DNA of 64,000 bases from Tenacibaculum aiptasiae (GCF_008806755.1 NZ_WAAU01000003.1:179411-243410), one strand, 5' to 3'; numbered from the stretch's first letter, positions 27,133 to 36,046 are shown. The notes: generated by a model not told the origin, from the letters alone. Made by a program: numbers and translations.

Positions 27133-28707
27133 TTATCTCCTAAAAAACTCCCACCATTTTTTGTTATTCTTATCTAAAGTTTTAAATCCAGTGGATTTAT
27201 TTTGATTTTCGGTACTATTTGTTTTCTCTTTTTTCCTATTTAAATCATCTATCACACAGTCGATGGCGCCATCAATATCAGAATTTATCTCTTCTGGTAT
27301 AAGTGTTTTAATATGATTTAAGTCTTCCAAACTAATCTTATTCACAGAAATTTTTAACCAATTTAAGTTTGATATTTGGGTAAATATAGATTCAGGGAAC
27401 TTTTTAATTTCATTAAATCTTATATCGAATGATTCTAGATTTTTAAGCTTGCTTATCGACTGGTTAAGGGTATTGATTTTATTATTTGAAAAATCTAAAA
27501 TTTTCAGACTTTGAATACTAAAAATAGAATCAGGTATACTTGTAAACTTATTATAATTCAATTTTATATCTTCTAAAACTTTAAGATTTGAAAATGATTG
27601 AGGTAAGTTCGAAAACTTATTGGATCCTAAATTTAAATCCTTTAGGTTGGTTAGTAACCCAATTTCTTTTGGAATTGATTCCAATTTATTACCATTGAGA
27701 TTTAAATATTTTAAATTTATTAAAGATGAAATTTCAACAGGTATGTGTTCTATCTTATTATTACTAATAGTAAGTTTTTCTAGTGCTGTTAATTTAGTTA
27801 CTTGTATAGGAAAAGTCTTCAGTTTGTTGAACGACAAATGCAAAGATGTTAAGTTCTTTAATAAGTTAATTCCTGAAGGAATTTGATCGATATGATTTCC
27901 ATGAAAACTAAGTTCTTTGATTTCGTTTAATAGTACTATAATTTCTTCCGCAGTTAAATCAGAATTTCTATTTCGGTAACCATAGATCATTTTAAGGTCT
28001 ACTAACCAATTAAAAATCTCTTGATAAGGCGCTGTATTTTCGACTTCAACAGATTGACTTAATTTTGCTAACCGAGATTTACGTTCTTTCAAGTTTTCGA
28101 GCAGATGAAATTTTGTGAAATAATGTGTTAAAAAATGATCATCTTCATCTTTACTATTAGCCCAACTAGGACTATTACCATATTCCCAATCGGCAACATG
28201 TAAAAGTTTTTGGCCATGAAACGCTGCTCCAAAACCATGCTCACATTCCCATGTACAAGAACCAGAAAACCCTATGAATGCTATATCATCTTGATCAGAA
28301 TCACTAATATTTATAGAATCAATAGTAATATAATTTATAAATTCTATTGGATCTTTAACTAATGGAAAGCCTGAATAGCTTGTGTAACTGTGTTCTTTTT
28401 GGTTATTATAGAAGGGTTTATGCTCAATTTCTTTGTAAACACCATGGAAATCAAAGAAGTATTCTTCATCTTGTTTTAGGTATTGAATGATGTTATTCAT
28501 CATTTTATTTGCGCTTGACACTAGAATTTTATGTGTTTGTAGTTGTATCTCGCTTGGTTGGTTGTCTTCGTCAGTGAAACTAAAATTAATTGCTATATAA
28601 TGGCTTTTACTTTTCTTGTAAAAAGATGTAAAATCTGTAAATAAATCTTCAAACTTTATATAATAACCTAGTTCATCTGATTCTGTAAGTTCTAATTCAG
28701 GTAGCAT
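27133..28707 (-). CDS. DUF6985-like domain protein with leucine-rich repeats
   Basis: 524 aa, no signal peptide. The N-terminal half (about 1-230) includes a segment at about 145-175 (CTWECEHGFGAAFHG) that resembles DUF6985-type immunity-associated domains. Residues about 264-470 hold eight to nine leucine-rich repeats of 23 residues (LTSLHLSFNKLKTFP; LKYLNLNGNKLESIP). The C-terminus (about 470-524) is charged. LRRs bind proteins, so a role as a cytoplasmic immunity or sensor protein is possible but is inference. It is the longest gene of the accessory array and is followed on its 5' side by a truncated copy of repeat A. Confidence 0.7.
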   Translation of the reverse strand: MLPELELTESDELGYYIKFEDLFTDFTSFYKKSKSHYIAINFSFTDEDNQPSEIQLQTHKILVSSANKMMNNIIQYLKQDEEYFFDFHGVYKEIEHKPFYNNQKEHSYTSYSGFPLVKDPIEFINYITIDSINISDSDQDDIAFIGFSGSCTWECEHGFGAAFHGQKLLHVADWEYGNSPSWANSKDEDDHFLTHYFTKFHLLENLKERKSRLAKLSQSVEVENTAPYQEIFNWLVDLKMIYGYRNRNSDLTAEEIIVLLNEIKELSFHGNHIDQIPSGINLLKNLTSLHLSFNKLKTFPIQVTKLTALEKLTISNNKIEHIPVEISSLINLKYLNLNGNKLESIPKEIGLLTNLKDLNLGSNKFSNLPQSFSNLKVLEDIKLNYNKFTSIPDSIFSIQSLKILDFSNNKINTLNQSISKLKNLESFDIRFNEIKKFPESIFTQISNLNWLKISVNKISLEDLNHIKTLIPEEINSDIDGAIDCVIDDLNRKKEKTNSTENQNKSTGFKTLDKNNKKWWEFFRR

Positions 28708-28818
28708 TTAAAAGTTTTTATTATGATTGTTGTTTCAATTGCATACAATTTGTTTATATGAGGAGCTTTTATAGACTCATAGTCAATTTATATATTAAAT
28801 GTGTAGCTTTGTTTTTTA

Positions 28819-28866
28819 GTATTTCTTTTCAATTTTCGCGAGTCTAATGTACTCAATGTGTGTTGG
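28819..28866 (-). promoter_or_regulatory. Repeat A copy 1, truncated at its -33 end
   Basis: Minus-strand core is TACATTAG (28844-28851) preceded by the conserved CCAACACACATTGAG spacer. The -33 TTG part is lost at the end of the neighbouring gene (28878). The leader towards 28707 keeps the AAAATTGAAAAGAAA segment. Confidence 0.6.
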
Positions 28867-28877
28867 GAATTTATTTT

Positions 28878-29447
28878 TTAATCTGTTATTATCCAGTCTC
28901 CTTTCTCTTTGTTATAGTAAGCTGCGTATCCGTAATATGACTGAAACCATAGTCGATAATCTTGTTCTTTGACTATTTTATATTGATATAGAGTTCCAAT
29001 ATTGGTTCTTGTAGGAACATTTTTGTTTAGTGTTTTTTCAAGTTCTGTTAATGTAGTTGGATATAAACCGAATTGTTGTTTATAGCTTTCCAAGGGCTTA
29101 ATAATCAGTTGAGCTTTTTCTAATGAACTGTTTATTTGCCAAGTCCTGATTGGGTTGGAAATAGCCCAAATGATGAACAACTGAATTATTGAGATTAAAA
29201 AATATTTTTTTAGTTGCCAACCGAATTTCTTGTCTAATAGTTTAGCAATAACAAATCCAATAATTAATATAACTAAGAGTCTTATCATAAAATGAGTTAC
29301 ACTAAAGATAAGTTCCCAAACAAATGAAAATTTCCAGGTATAGGCACTCAAACAGAAAAGGGACAGTACTCCATAAAGCAACAGGATTATGGAATCAGGT
29401 TTCAATACTCTTACTATTAGTAGTCTCATTTTTAGACTTGCACGCAA
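28878..29447 (-). CDS. Small membrane protein with C-terminal periplasmic domain
   Basis: 189 aa with three hydrophobic segments (about 17-35, 45-65, 78-98) and a soluble tail of about 90 residues (IIKPLESYKQQFGLYPTTLTELEK) that resembles type II pilin-like or GspG-like C-terminal domains. A start at the second Met (29429) is equally possible. It is bounded by copies of repeat A on both sides, as a single-gene unit. Function unknown. Confidence 0.65.
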   Translation of the reverse strand: MRASLKMRLLIVRVLKPDSIILLLYGVLSLFCLSAYTWKFSFVWELIFSVTHFMIRLLVILIIGFVIAKLLDKKFGWQLKKYFLISIIQLFIIWAISNPIRTWQINSSLEKAQLIIKPLESYKQQFGLYPTTLTELEKTLNKNVPTRTNIGTLYQYKIVKEQDYRLWFQSYYGYAAYYNKEKGDWIITD

Positions 29448-29489
29448 CTTATTTATATTAAATAATTAAATATATAGCGTTGTTTTTTA

Positions 29490-29550
29490 TATGTTTCTTT
29501 TTCATTTTTTGTGAGTCTAATGTACTTAATGTATGTTGGTTTTGCAAGTG
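29490..29550 (-). promoter_or_regulatory. Repeat A copy 2 with intact promoter-like core
   Basis: On the minus strand TTG (29545-29547) is followed after exactly 20 bp by TACATTAG (29517-29524). The AT-rich leader runs to the 29447 gene. Confidence 0.7.
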
Positions 29551-29552
29551 GA

Positions 29553-29894
29553 CTATTTGCTATTGTTTTTTAAATATTTGATATAATTATTTAAAAGCCC
29601 TTTTATTTGTTCAGATGCTACTGGATTTGCTGAATGAACTTTAAATTTTAAGTTTCGTAAATCAAGTCCTGATTCATAAACTAACCATTTAGCGCAAGCC
29701 AATCCATCCAAAGCTACAACTCCGTTTTTGTCAAGGCCAAGATCATTGTCAAAACTTATATAATTAGGCAATCCATTCTTGTTTATGTAAGTAACAAATT
29801 CATCATAAGTTCTAACGATATCGAATTCAGATTCCATTGATTTATCATAAATCATTTCGATGGTTCTTATATCGTCTAAAAAAAGCTTTTTCAT
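29553..29894 (-). CDS. Cyclic-phosphate-processing receiver-domain protein
   Basis: 113 aa, a single domain. MKKLFLDDIR carries two adjacent acidic residues (Asp7, Asp8); SFDNDLG gives Asp49 and Asp51; KVHSANP has His87. This set matches the receiver-like domain that Pfam calls cyclic-phosphate processing, proposed to act on cyclic nucleotides or RNA ends. There is no output domain. It begins a short run with the 29957 gene, 62 bp away. Single-domain members are common in accessory gene arrays. Confidence 0.75.
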   Translation of the reverse strand: MKKLFLDDIRTIEMIYDKSMESEFDIVRTYDEFVTYINKNGLPNYISFDNDLGLDKNGVVALDGLACAKWLVYESGLDLRNLKFKVHSANPVASEQIKGLLNNYIKYLKNNSK

Positions 29895-29956
29895 ATTTTT
29901 ATTTTGGAATAACTAGGTGCTCTTTCTCCTAAGTTTAATACTTCTTTTTCAATTTT

Positions 29957-30640
29957 TTATTCAGTTTTATATTCAATTTTTACTTCATTTCCTTGGAAAA
30001 AGGATTTACACTCTTTTTTTACAAAATTTAAATTAGGTTCATGAATTATTTCTAAGTTGTTATTGTCAATCCATTTGGCAGAAACTTTTTTACTTTCTCC
30101 ATTAAAATAAATTATTCCAGCACCACCACCAGAATTCCATTCCATTATTCCACTTGTATGAATATATTTTCCGTTCGTAAATTCTTCATTTACTCTAAAT
30201 TCCTTTGTTCCATCAGCAGTTGAAATTCGGACGATTTCATTTGTTGTAAATTCAACTTTTGGTCGAACTCTTCTTTTCGCTTTTGGTTTTTCAGTTGAGA
30301 TTAGTTTTAAGAAGTTTTGTAATTCAGTTTTTCTTTCCTGAATTGTCTTTTCATCTGCACCAAGCTCTTTCCATAATTCCAAGTCAATTCCGTTATCAAT
30401 TATTTCTTTGACCATGAATAAAATTTCTGGTTCAAGAGATTTTGTTTCCCATTGAGCTAAAGCAAGTCCGAACAATGAATTATTCCTGTCGTCTGAGTCG
30501 GAAAAATAGTTAGCAAATTCTTTTTTTATTTGATTCGAAACCCAAACTTGATTTCCACCATTATTATACTTTTCGAAAAAGCTCGAATAAATATCTAATG
30601 TAGTATCATTCCCTTTTATTTTAGTGTTCCAAACTCCCAT
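29957..30640 (-). CDS. DUF4259-like protein, possible immunity protein
   Basis: 227 aa, soluble. The N-terminus MGVWNTKIKGNDTTLDIY resembles DUF4259 (usually MGAWG...DDTA.D). A basic linker (KPKAKRRVRPK, about 117-128) leads to a beta-rich C-terminal domain (about 130-227) ending KIEYKTE. The C-terminal part has SAKWIDNNNLEII, similar in wording to the SAKWIDNSTVIL stretch of the 26140 lipoprotein. Function unknown. A promoter-like repeat A copy lies directly upstream (30642-30693). Confidence 0.65.
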   Translation of the reverse strand: MGVWNTKIKGNDTTLDIYSSFFEKYNNGGNQVWVSNQIKKEFANYFSDSDDRNNSLFGLALAQWETKSLEPEILFMVKEIIDNGIDLELWKELGADEKTIQERKTELQNFLKLISTEKPKAKRRVRPKVEFTTNEIVRISTADGTKEFRVNEEFTNGKYIHTSGIMEWNSGGGAGIIYFNGESKKVSAKWIDNNNLEIIHEPNLNFVKKECKSFFQGNEVKIEYKTE

Positions 30641-30641
30641 T

Positions 30642-30693
30642 CAATTTCAATTTTTACGAGCCTAATGTACTGAAAGCTTGCTAGTGTTACAAG
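30642..30693 (-). promoter_or_regulatory. Repeat A copy 3 with intact promoter-like core
   Basis: Minus-strand TTG (30690-30692) and TACATTAG (30662-30669) are 20 bp apart. The leader to the start codon at 30640 is only about 20 nt, so part of the repeat's 3' half is missing. Confidence 0.65.
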
Positions 30694-30734
30694 TGAGGTT
30701 AGATGAATATGCTTTTTTAATTGATTATATAATA

Positions 30735-31103
30735 TTAAGCAACATTTTTATTCGATTTATATTCAGATAGCCAACTTTGAAACCCCATTGCTTCAGCTCC
30801 ATTTCCATTAGCCACCTTTTTAATTATTTTCAATGCAATTTGTTCAGTTTTTTTATCAACTTTCAATTTTTCCAGCATTTGGGTTGCAACCCAAAGGTTA
30901 GTTTTATTTTCCTTAACGGTAAGTAATTCTGCAAAGTTTAGAATTTCAGTTTGGTTGTTTTTTTCTGAAAGTAAATTTATAATCTCATACATTCTTGCAA
31001 CTGCAGAATTATTTCTATTCACAGATTTTTTATCAGAATAATCTACTTCTGCACAGGTTTTAGTAAGATTTAGATATTCTCTTTTTAGTTCGTTTATGTC
31101 CAT
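30735..31103 (-). CDS. Helical DUF2019-like protein
   Basis: 122 aa, soluble, all-helical. RMYEIINLLSEKNN followed by two HEAT-like helix pairs (AELLTVKENKTNLWVATQMLEKL and KIIKKVANGNGAEAMGF) resembles DUF2019, a family often found among immunity proteins. It lies 5 bp downstream of the 31109 membrane-protein gene, so the two are probably co-transcribed. Function is inferred only from fold character. Confidence 0.65.
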   Translation of the reverse strand: MDINELKREYLNLTKTCAEVDYSDKKSVNRNNSAVARMYEIINLLSEKNNQTEILNFAELLTVKENKTNLWVATQMLEKLKVDKKTEQIALKIIKKVANGNGAEAMGFQSWLSEYKSNKNVA

Positions 31104-31108
31104 TATTT

Positions 31109-31591
31109 TTAATCTTTTCTCAATTCGGATTTCGACTGAGTATTTAATTTAGATTGATACTTTTCTCTGTCCTTTGAGTGAATTCCGAAAATTGTAATTC
31201 CGCTATCAAAGATTTTAATATCAAAATCACGTTTTATATTATATTGGTCGTTTAAATCGTTTGATAAGTAAAGAAATCCTAAAAACAAAACAGTAAATCC
31301 AATCCAAAAAACTTTAGAAAAAAGCTTAGGAATATTGACTTTCCAAAATCGATTAATAGTCAAAGTTACTATTAACCAAAAGGCAAAATAAATTAGTAAA
31401 TCAATTGCCATTTCAGTCAGAAAATATTGTGTAGATAAAGATGTATGAAATCCATCACATTTATAAATTAGCGGAAATCCGTAAAAGAATTCATCAGTTC
31501 CGTCAACTACAATTCCGTACTTCCATTTTGTTATACTTCCAAATGAAATTAAAGTTAGAGGTAAAGCTTGATGTAAAATCAGTTTTTTCAT
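31109..31591 (-). CDS. Small membrane protein of unknown function
   Basis: 160 aa with hydrophobic segments near 8-22, 62-82 and 97-112, and a charged C-terminal tail. Motif FYGFPL between the first two segments is typical of small predicted membrane proteins found in flavobacterial accessory regions. The 5' flank (31624-31665) contains a degraded copy of repeat B. It forms a two-gene unit with the helical protein downstream. Confidence 0.6.
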   Translation of the reverse strand: MKKLILHQALPLTLISFGSITKWKYGIVVDGTDEFFYGFPLIYKCDGFHTSLSTQYFLTEMAIDLLIYFAFWLIVTLTINRFWKVNIPKLFSKVFWIGFTVLFLGFLYLSNDLNDQYNIKRDFDIKIFDSGITIFGIHSKDREKYQSKLNTQSKSELRKD

Positions 31592-31662
31592 TTATCAGAT
31601 TTGAGTGAGGAAATGCATCAATAGGTTTGTGTATGGTTTGTTGTGTGTTTTAAGGACAAGCT

Positions 31663-32172
31663 TTATTTACAATTTGTTTTGATTGCTTTGAGTAAATGTT
31701 TTTGGAATTTGTATGTTACAAAACGAAAAGGCAAGTGTAAAATAAAACCAATAAACCCTTTAAGTTTATAGTTACTTGATAATTCTAATAAAACTCCGTT
31801 GGATTTTCTAGTCAACTGATACCCTCCAGTTTTTATTTCAAATGGACCATTAGACAAATTCATTACATGTCCCACTTTAAAATTGTCTGAAGCATTGAAA
31901 CTGAATCGATACTTTTTATGTAAATCCCATTCAAGTATTTCCTGTTGAAACTCTGCATCATTTGAGAAATGAGCAACTCGATAACCGCCAACACCTTCCT
32001 TTATTACTTTGGCAGAAACTGGTTTAGGTACTCCTAGGATTGAAAGAAAAATAGGATACGGAAATTTGTTAACCATTACATCTGTTATCTCTTTCCAAAT
32101 TTGTTCTGGAGAACTATTAAGAGTTATCTCATTGCAAATATATTTTTGTTTGTAACCACTAAAGAATTTCAT
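31663..32172 (-). CDS. SRPBCC (START/polyketide-cyclase-like) protein
   Basis: About 169 aa if it starts at MKFFSGYKQ (32172). A longer frame opens at 32196, but those eight codons lie within repeat A, so the inner start is preferred. The pattern is that of an SRPBCC ligand-binding fold: ITLNSSPEQIWKEITDV at the N-terminus, central beta strands (GPFEIKTGGYQLTRKSNGVLLEL) and a long C-terminal helix (RFVTYKFQKHLLKAI). It probably binds a hydrophobic ligand; which one is unknown. Confidence 0.65.
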   Translation of the reverse strand: MKFFSGYKQKYICNEITLNSSPEQIWKEITDVMVNKFPYPIFLSILGVPKPVSAKVIKEGVGGYRVAHFSNDAEFQQEILEWDLHKKYRFSFNASDNFKVGHVMNLSNGPFEIKTGGYQLTRKSNGVLLELSSNYKLKGFIGFILHLPFRFVTYKFQKHLLKAIKTNCK

Positions 32173-32179
32173 GTTTTTA

Positions 32180-32241
32180 TAATTTTTCTTTTTCAATTAT
32201 TGCATGTCTAATGTACTAAAAGTGTGTTAGTGTTACAAGTG
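32180..32241 (-). promoter_or_regulatory. Repeat A copy 4 with intact promoter-like core
   Basis: Minus-strand TTG (32236-32238), 20 bp, then TACATTAG (32208-32215). The start codon of the SRPBCC gene follows about 36 nt later. Confidence 0.7.
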
Positions 32242-32292
32242 GGTAGAGGGTTTGTGTTTTTGAATTGATTTAGTTATTAATTATATACTGTA

Positions 32293-32871
32293 TTAAGCGA
32301 CGTTTTTTCTCTTATACAATACAATATTATTTATTTCAATTGGTTCAGTTTTGAATTTTGCTAACCAATTTTTATTTATTTCCTTTAATGAAATTATGAG
32401 TTTATCATTAAAATCTTTCCAATAACTTGACGTTTCACAGATTTCAAATCCCTTTAAATTATCGATTCTTAGATATAGACAAACCTCATTTTCTATAAAT
32501 AAATTTTCACGAACAATGATTATTTGAGAGATTTCATTCCATTCAATATTTTCTTTTTTGTTATTAATTATAGCAGTGAATCCAGATTTATTATATAATT
32601 CAATTTTTAAAGATTTAAATTGATCTTTTCTTTTATCTAATTTAATTTGTTTAGCCTTTTCAGTATTCTTTCCAATTATTTTATTTTTTGGAGATATGTA
32701 ATCCCATATGTATATCATTGAAGACATTCCTATCAAAGCCATTATAATAATTCCACCTGTTGTTAGGGATTCTTTATTTAAATAGTAAAATAGAAATGAA
32801 AAAACTAGACCTAGAATTCCAAGTAATAAGTTTTTATATCCAATAATATATTTTGAATTGTTTTGTTTCAT
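32293..32871 (-). CDS. Membrane-anchored PH-like protein (STM3941-like)
   Basis: 192 aa. Two hydrophobic segments (about 13-28 and 37-54) are followed by a soluble domain (about 80-185): IEWNEISQIIIVRENLFIEN, then YLRIDNLKGFEI. The W-x-E-I arrangement resembles the STM3941-type protein at 50386, suggesting the same broad fold (membrane hairpin plus PH-like domain). Function unknown. Confidence 0.6.
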   Translation of the reverse strand: MKQNNSKYIIGYKNLLLGILGLVFSFLFYYLNKESLTTGGIIIMALIGMSSMIYIWDYISPKNKIIGKNTEKAKQIKLDKRKDQFKSLKIELYNKSGFTAIINNKKENIEWNEISQIIIVRENLFIENEVCLYLRIDNLKGFEICETSSYWKDFNDKLIISLKEINKNWLAKFKTEPIEINNIVLYKRKNVA

Positions 32872-33028
32872 TGTGTTGATTAGCGTTAATGTATAAGCGT
32901 AAAAGTGGTTTTTTTAGAATTTTTATTTAAAAGCATGCTAGTTTTGTAAGTGGGATTAGAGAGGTTATATTTTTGTTGAAGGGATATGTTTTTTGTATTG
33001 ATTTAGTTATGCTGTTAGACATTAGACT

Positions 33029-33205
33029 TTATACAATGTAAACCATTGTATTCCAAAAGACATGAAAGACAATAGATGGTTCAATAGATTTCGATTTGAA
33101 ATATAGGAATCCTGATATTATTCCGCCAAAAAATGTTAAATAGAATAGATGCCAATCTTGATTTGATGATTCTAGGATTAAATTATAATTAATTGTGTGT
33201 TTTTG
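33029..33205 (-). pseudogene. Remnant of a CPBP-type intramembrane protease (C-terminal end)
   Basis: An open frame without a start codon runs from about 33205 to a TAA at 33029-33031. It encodes a stretch with FFGGIISGFLYFKSKSI, then EPSIVFHVFWNTMVY, the C-terminal motif of CPBP (CAAX/Abi-type) proteases with conserved His and Asn. The upstream catalytic EExxxR half is absent. The surrounding 32872-33238 gap otherwise holds only AT-rich sequence and a degraded repeat A core near 32925-32970. Confidence 0.6.
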
Positions 33206-33238
33206 TACTCAACTTAGCAATTAAACAGGATGCTACCG

Positions 33239-33958
33239 CTATTTTATTTCTTCTTTTAATAATTCTTTTACTAGTCTTTCGAGGTGTTGTTTGTATTTTA
33301 CTTCTACTTCCAATTCTTCCTTTTTATTGAAATTAGCATACATTTTCATTTGATTATTACCTAAGAAATATATTCCTATATGCGGTGTATCATCATTTAT
33401 AATATGTCTTCTAGTTCGAGATATAATTAACCAAGATAATCGAGTCCCTATTCTTAATGATTCATTAAGCCCTTCCTTTCTCATTTCTTTGGTTAATCTA
33501 ATTATATCTTTGTTAATATGATATTCTTCGTCGTTGACAGATAAATATTTAGAGCAATTTTCTTCTGTATCATTCCAGCTCTCTATAAATTCTCCTTTTA
33601 TTCCTTCTCCATTTTCATAATATTTTGCAAGTTTATTTAGCTTTATTTCAGGGAACTGTACTTGTATTTCTGATGGCTTTGCTTTTTTAAATATCCAACT
33701 TTTTAATATTTCTACTTGCCTTTTAACATCACTGCTTGTTGTTTTAAAAATAGTACAGCCATCCCATTCGAACTCATATATTGGATTTTTACTAAAATAA
33801 AATGGATATATCTTACAACCTCTGTCTTTGTCTTTTAATTCAATATGGGATTCGTTATCAAAACCTGGTATAATAATTATTTTATTACTATCTATTTTTT
33901 GTAATTCATTACAGGTCCTATTGAGTTCTGATTGTAATAATTCTAACTGGTTACTCAT
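33239..33958 (-). CDS. Unrecognised soluble protein
   Basis: 239 aa, charged, no signal peptide. It starts with a helix (NQLELLQSELNRTCNEL) and ends with a Lys/Glu-rich helix (HLERLVKELLKEEIK). The centre is mixed alpha/beta (ISRTRRHIINDDTPHIGIYFLG). It is the last of three tightly packed genes (1-bp gap to the next). No motif was recognised. Confidence 0.6.
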   Translation of the reverse strand: MSNQLELLQSELNRTCNELQKIDSNKIIIIPGFDNESHIELKDKDRGCKIYPFYFSKNPIYEFEWDGCTIFKTTSSDVKRQVEILKSWIFKKAKPSEIQVQFPEIKLNKLAKYYENGEGIKGEFIESWNDTEENCSKYLSVNDEEYHINKDIIRLTKEMRKEGLNESLRIGTRLSWLIISRTRRHIINDDTPHIGIYFLGNNQMKMYANFNKKEELEVEVKYKQHLERLVKELLKEEIK

Positions 33959-33959
33959 T

Positions 33960-34310
33960 TTAATCTTGACTTTTTCTTAATTCGTTATAAGGTTTTTTTG
34001 TATGGTTAGTTATGGGGTTAAGCAAAGAGTTTTTATTTCTTAATAATGAAATCCCTGAAACTAGTCCAATTGTGGCAATTCCAAACATTAATAATTGTTT
34101 TTGTTTAATAGTCTTTTCTAAATTGCCAATCGCTTTGCTTTTTTCTCGAATTTCTATTTCAGATAATTTATTTGAATCTATTTCTAAAAATGTTCTTGCA
34201 TGTTGAATTTGATATTTATCTGTAATCATTGTTCCTAAAATCCCGATTCCAGATAAAGGAATTAGCAAAAATAAAAGTCCGACAATAATGTAAAATATAA
34301 GTGTTTTCAT
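33960..34310 (-). CDS. Small membrane protein
   Basis: 116 aa with an N-terminal hydrophobic segment (about 4-26), a coiled linker (IEIREKSKAIGNLEKTIKQ) and a second hydrophobic segment (about 73-90). It lies 1 bp from the preceding soluble protein gene and 4 bp from the zinc-ribbon gene, so the three form an operon. Function unknown. Confidence 0.6.
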   Translation of the reverse strand: MKTLIFYIIVGLLFLLIPLSGIGILGTMITDKYQIQHARTFLEIDSNKLSEIEIREKSKAIGNLEKTIKQKQLLMFGIATIGLVSGISLLRNKNSLLNPITNHTKKPYNELRKSQD

Positions 34311-34314
34311 AGCT

Positions 34315-34713
34315 TTAAATGTTATGAATTCGACCTTTTAGTTTACTTCTATTAAACGAATTGACTCTAGTTTGGTCTTGTTTTTTTATAATCTCATATG
34401 TGATTATAGGAACTAGTAAAAATCCACCAATAGCATATATTACATAATGATTCCAATTTCCATTAAATACTAGGTTTAGTGATAAGAAGATTAAAGGTGT
34501 TCCGATTAACAAAATTAAACCAGCTCCAATTTGAGCAATTTTAGATTCTTTTGTAAATAATTCATCAACGTGAAATTTTGTTTTTATTCCGCAATTTTTA
34601 CAATTCAGTATTTTGTTTTCTCCATCTTGCATAGCAAATTCAACTCTTGTATTTGCACTCGTTGAAAATCCAATTTCAGTTTCACAATTTTTACATTTTC
34701 CGTAAATTTTCAT
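34315..34713 (-). CDS. Zinc-ribbon membrane protein
   Basis: 132 aa. Two CxxC knuckles (Cys7/Cys10 and Cys38/Cys41) form a zinc ribbon at the N-terminus, followed by two membrane segments (about 60-80 and 89-108) and a basic tail. It leads a three-gene operon with 4- and 1-bp gaps. The ribbon is probably cytoplasmic. Function unknown. Confidence 0.65.
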   Translation of the reverse strand: MKIYGKCKNCETEIGFSTSANTRVEFAMQDGENKILNCKNCGIKTKFHVDELFTKESKIAQIGAGLILLIGTPLIFLSLNLVFNGNWNHYVIYAIGGFLLVPIITYEIIKKQDQTRVNSFNRSKLKGRIHNI

Positions 34714-34796
34714 TCGTTTTCTTTAATCGTTATAGACGCTACATAACTTATTGTAAGTGGAACTCTGTTTATTAAGTGGATAGCATTATTTTTTTA

Positions 34797-34850
34797 TGTT
34801 TCTTTTTCAATTTTAGTGAATCTAATGTACTCAATATTTGTTAGTGCAGA
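34797..34850 (-). promoter_or_regulatory. Repeat A copy 5, -33 element lost
   Basis: The -7-like TACATTAG (34822-34829) is intact, but the position 20 bp upstream has no TTG. The full AT-rich leader towards the 34713 operon is kept. Confidence 0.55.
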
Positions 34851-34884
34851 ATTAGATTTGAGGTTGTAAATTGTTATAATTTCG

Positions 34885-35337
34885 CTACTCTATTCTATTG
34901 ATATAGTTTTTAAATTTTTTAAACAATCTTTTTTCTTGTATTCTAAAAATAAACCAAAACCATAGTAATGAAAAAGGTAGCAACAAATAAATCCAAATAG
35001 GAAAATTTTCTCCAGAGATATATCCTACAAAGAATATGAAAAGAGAAACAAATAGAGCGAAATATAACTCTATCCGAATTTTTGTATTCATTTCAATAAG
35101 TGTATTTCCATTTTCAGACTCACTTAAACTTCCATAACCTTTAATTCCATCAATTGCTCCAGGAAATCCACTCATGGTTAATGTTCCAAAAGAGATATTA
35201 GATAAAAATTTAAGTTCGTTTTGTTTGCTCCATTCTATTTTGAAATCGGGTTTATTATTCAGGTTTATTTTTTCTTTTAAATCGGATATTGTTCCGTTAA
35301 ATTCAATAGTATCTTTTAATAGTATTTTGGTTAACAA
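34885..35337 (-). CDS. Membrane protein of unknown function
   Basis: 150 aa. The N-terminal soluble part (1-85) is beta-rich with a Gly cluster (GFPGAIDGIKGYGSL). Two hydrophobic segments follow (about 88-107 and 113-130), then a basic tail (RIQEKRLFKKFKNY). It is a single-gene unit. Its 5' flank (35338-35438) does not contain repeat A. Confidence 0.6.
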   Translation of the reverse strand: MLTKILLKDTIEFNGTISDLKEKINLNNKPDFKIEWSKQNELKFLSNISFGTLTMSGFPGAIDGIKGYGSLSESENGNTLIEMNTKIRIELYFALFVSLFIFFVGYISGENFPIWIYLLLPFSLLWFWFIFRIQEKRLFKKFKNYINRIE

Positions 35338-35438
35338 TTTTTTTAGTTTTAAAGTATTTTCATGGTTTCGTTTAATCGTTAATGGAGAATATGAGAATGT
35401 AATCCAAGGTTATTTCGATCGTAAATTGTTGGGAACCA

Positions 35439-35978
35439 CTAGTTGTTAGTTATTTTTATTCGTTTTATTTGATTTTTGTATTGTATTTCAGTTTTCCCAA
35501 TTTCATTTTGGTCCAGTCCATTATAAATTGAAAAGAAATTTTCATTATCGGACTCAGATTCTTTTTCAAGTACAAATTCAATTCCAGTAAGTAATTCGCT
35601 CTCTTTTGTATAAGTTAAAATATTAATTCCAATTATTGGCTTGTTTAAATTTTTAACTAATTCTGGTTTACCATTTTCTTTCCAAGTTAGTGGCATTTCA
35701 TCTCCACTTCCGTACCAGTCTAGTTTGTCAGATAATTCAAATGAGTTTATAGTTAGGCTGAATTCAGCTATTTGATATACTGTAAATTCAAACCTGATTC
35801 CATTAATTTCTAAGATTACTGGAGCATCGGCAAGCCATTCATTTTCATTGATGTCCCACATAATCCAAAATCGGTTAATCTTTTTTCCAATAAGCTCGGA
35901 TAAGGTTTTGTTAAATTCTTTTTTAAAGCTTTTGGCTTTAGTGTGAAAGTTTGGTTTGTATGTAGGAATTCCAAGCAT
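35439..35978 (-). CDS. Immunity-like soluble protein
   Basis: 179 aa. The N-terminal helix (KSFKKEFNKTLSELIGKKI) is followed by a beta-rich region (RFWIMWDINENEWLADAPVILEING) and an alternating C-terminal part. Trp-rich, acidic small proteins of this kind are frequent among toxin-immunity genes, but no family was recognised. Repeat A lies just upstream with a short leader. Confidence 0.6.
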   Translation of the reverse strand: MLGIPTYKPNFHTKAKSFKKEFNKTLSELIGKKINRFWIMWDINENEWLADAPVILEINGIRFEFTVYQIAEFSLTINSFELSDKLDWYGSGDEMPLTWKENGKPELVKNLNKPIIGINILTYTKESELLTGIEFVLEKESESDNENFFSIYNGLDQNEIGKTEIQYKNQIKRIKITNN

Positions 35979-35987
35979 TAATTTTTA

Positions 35988-36046
35988 ATGTTTCTTTTTC
36001 AATTTTAGTGAGTGTAATGTACTTAATATGTGTTGGTGTTGCAAGT
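35988..36046 (-). promoter_or_regulatory. Repeat A copy 6 with intact promoter-like spacing
   Basis: Minus-strand TTG (36042-36044), 20 bp, then TACATTAC (36014-36021). The start codon at 35978 follows about 36 nt later. Confidence 0.68.
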
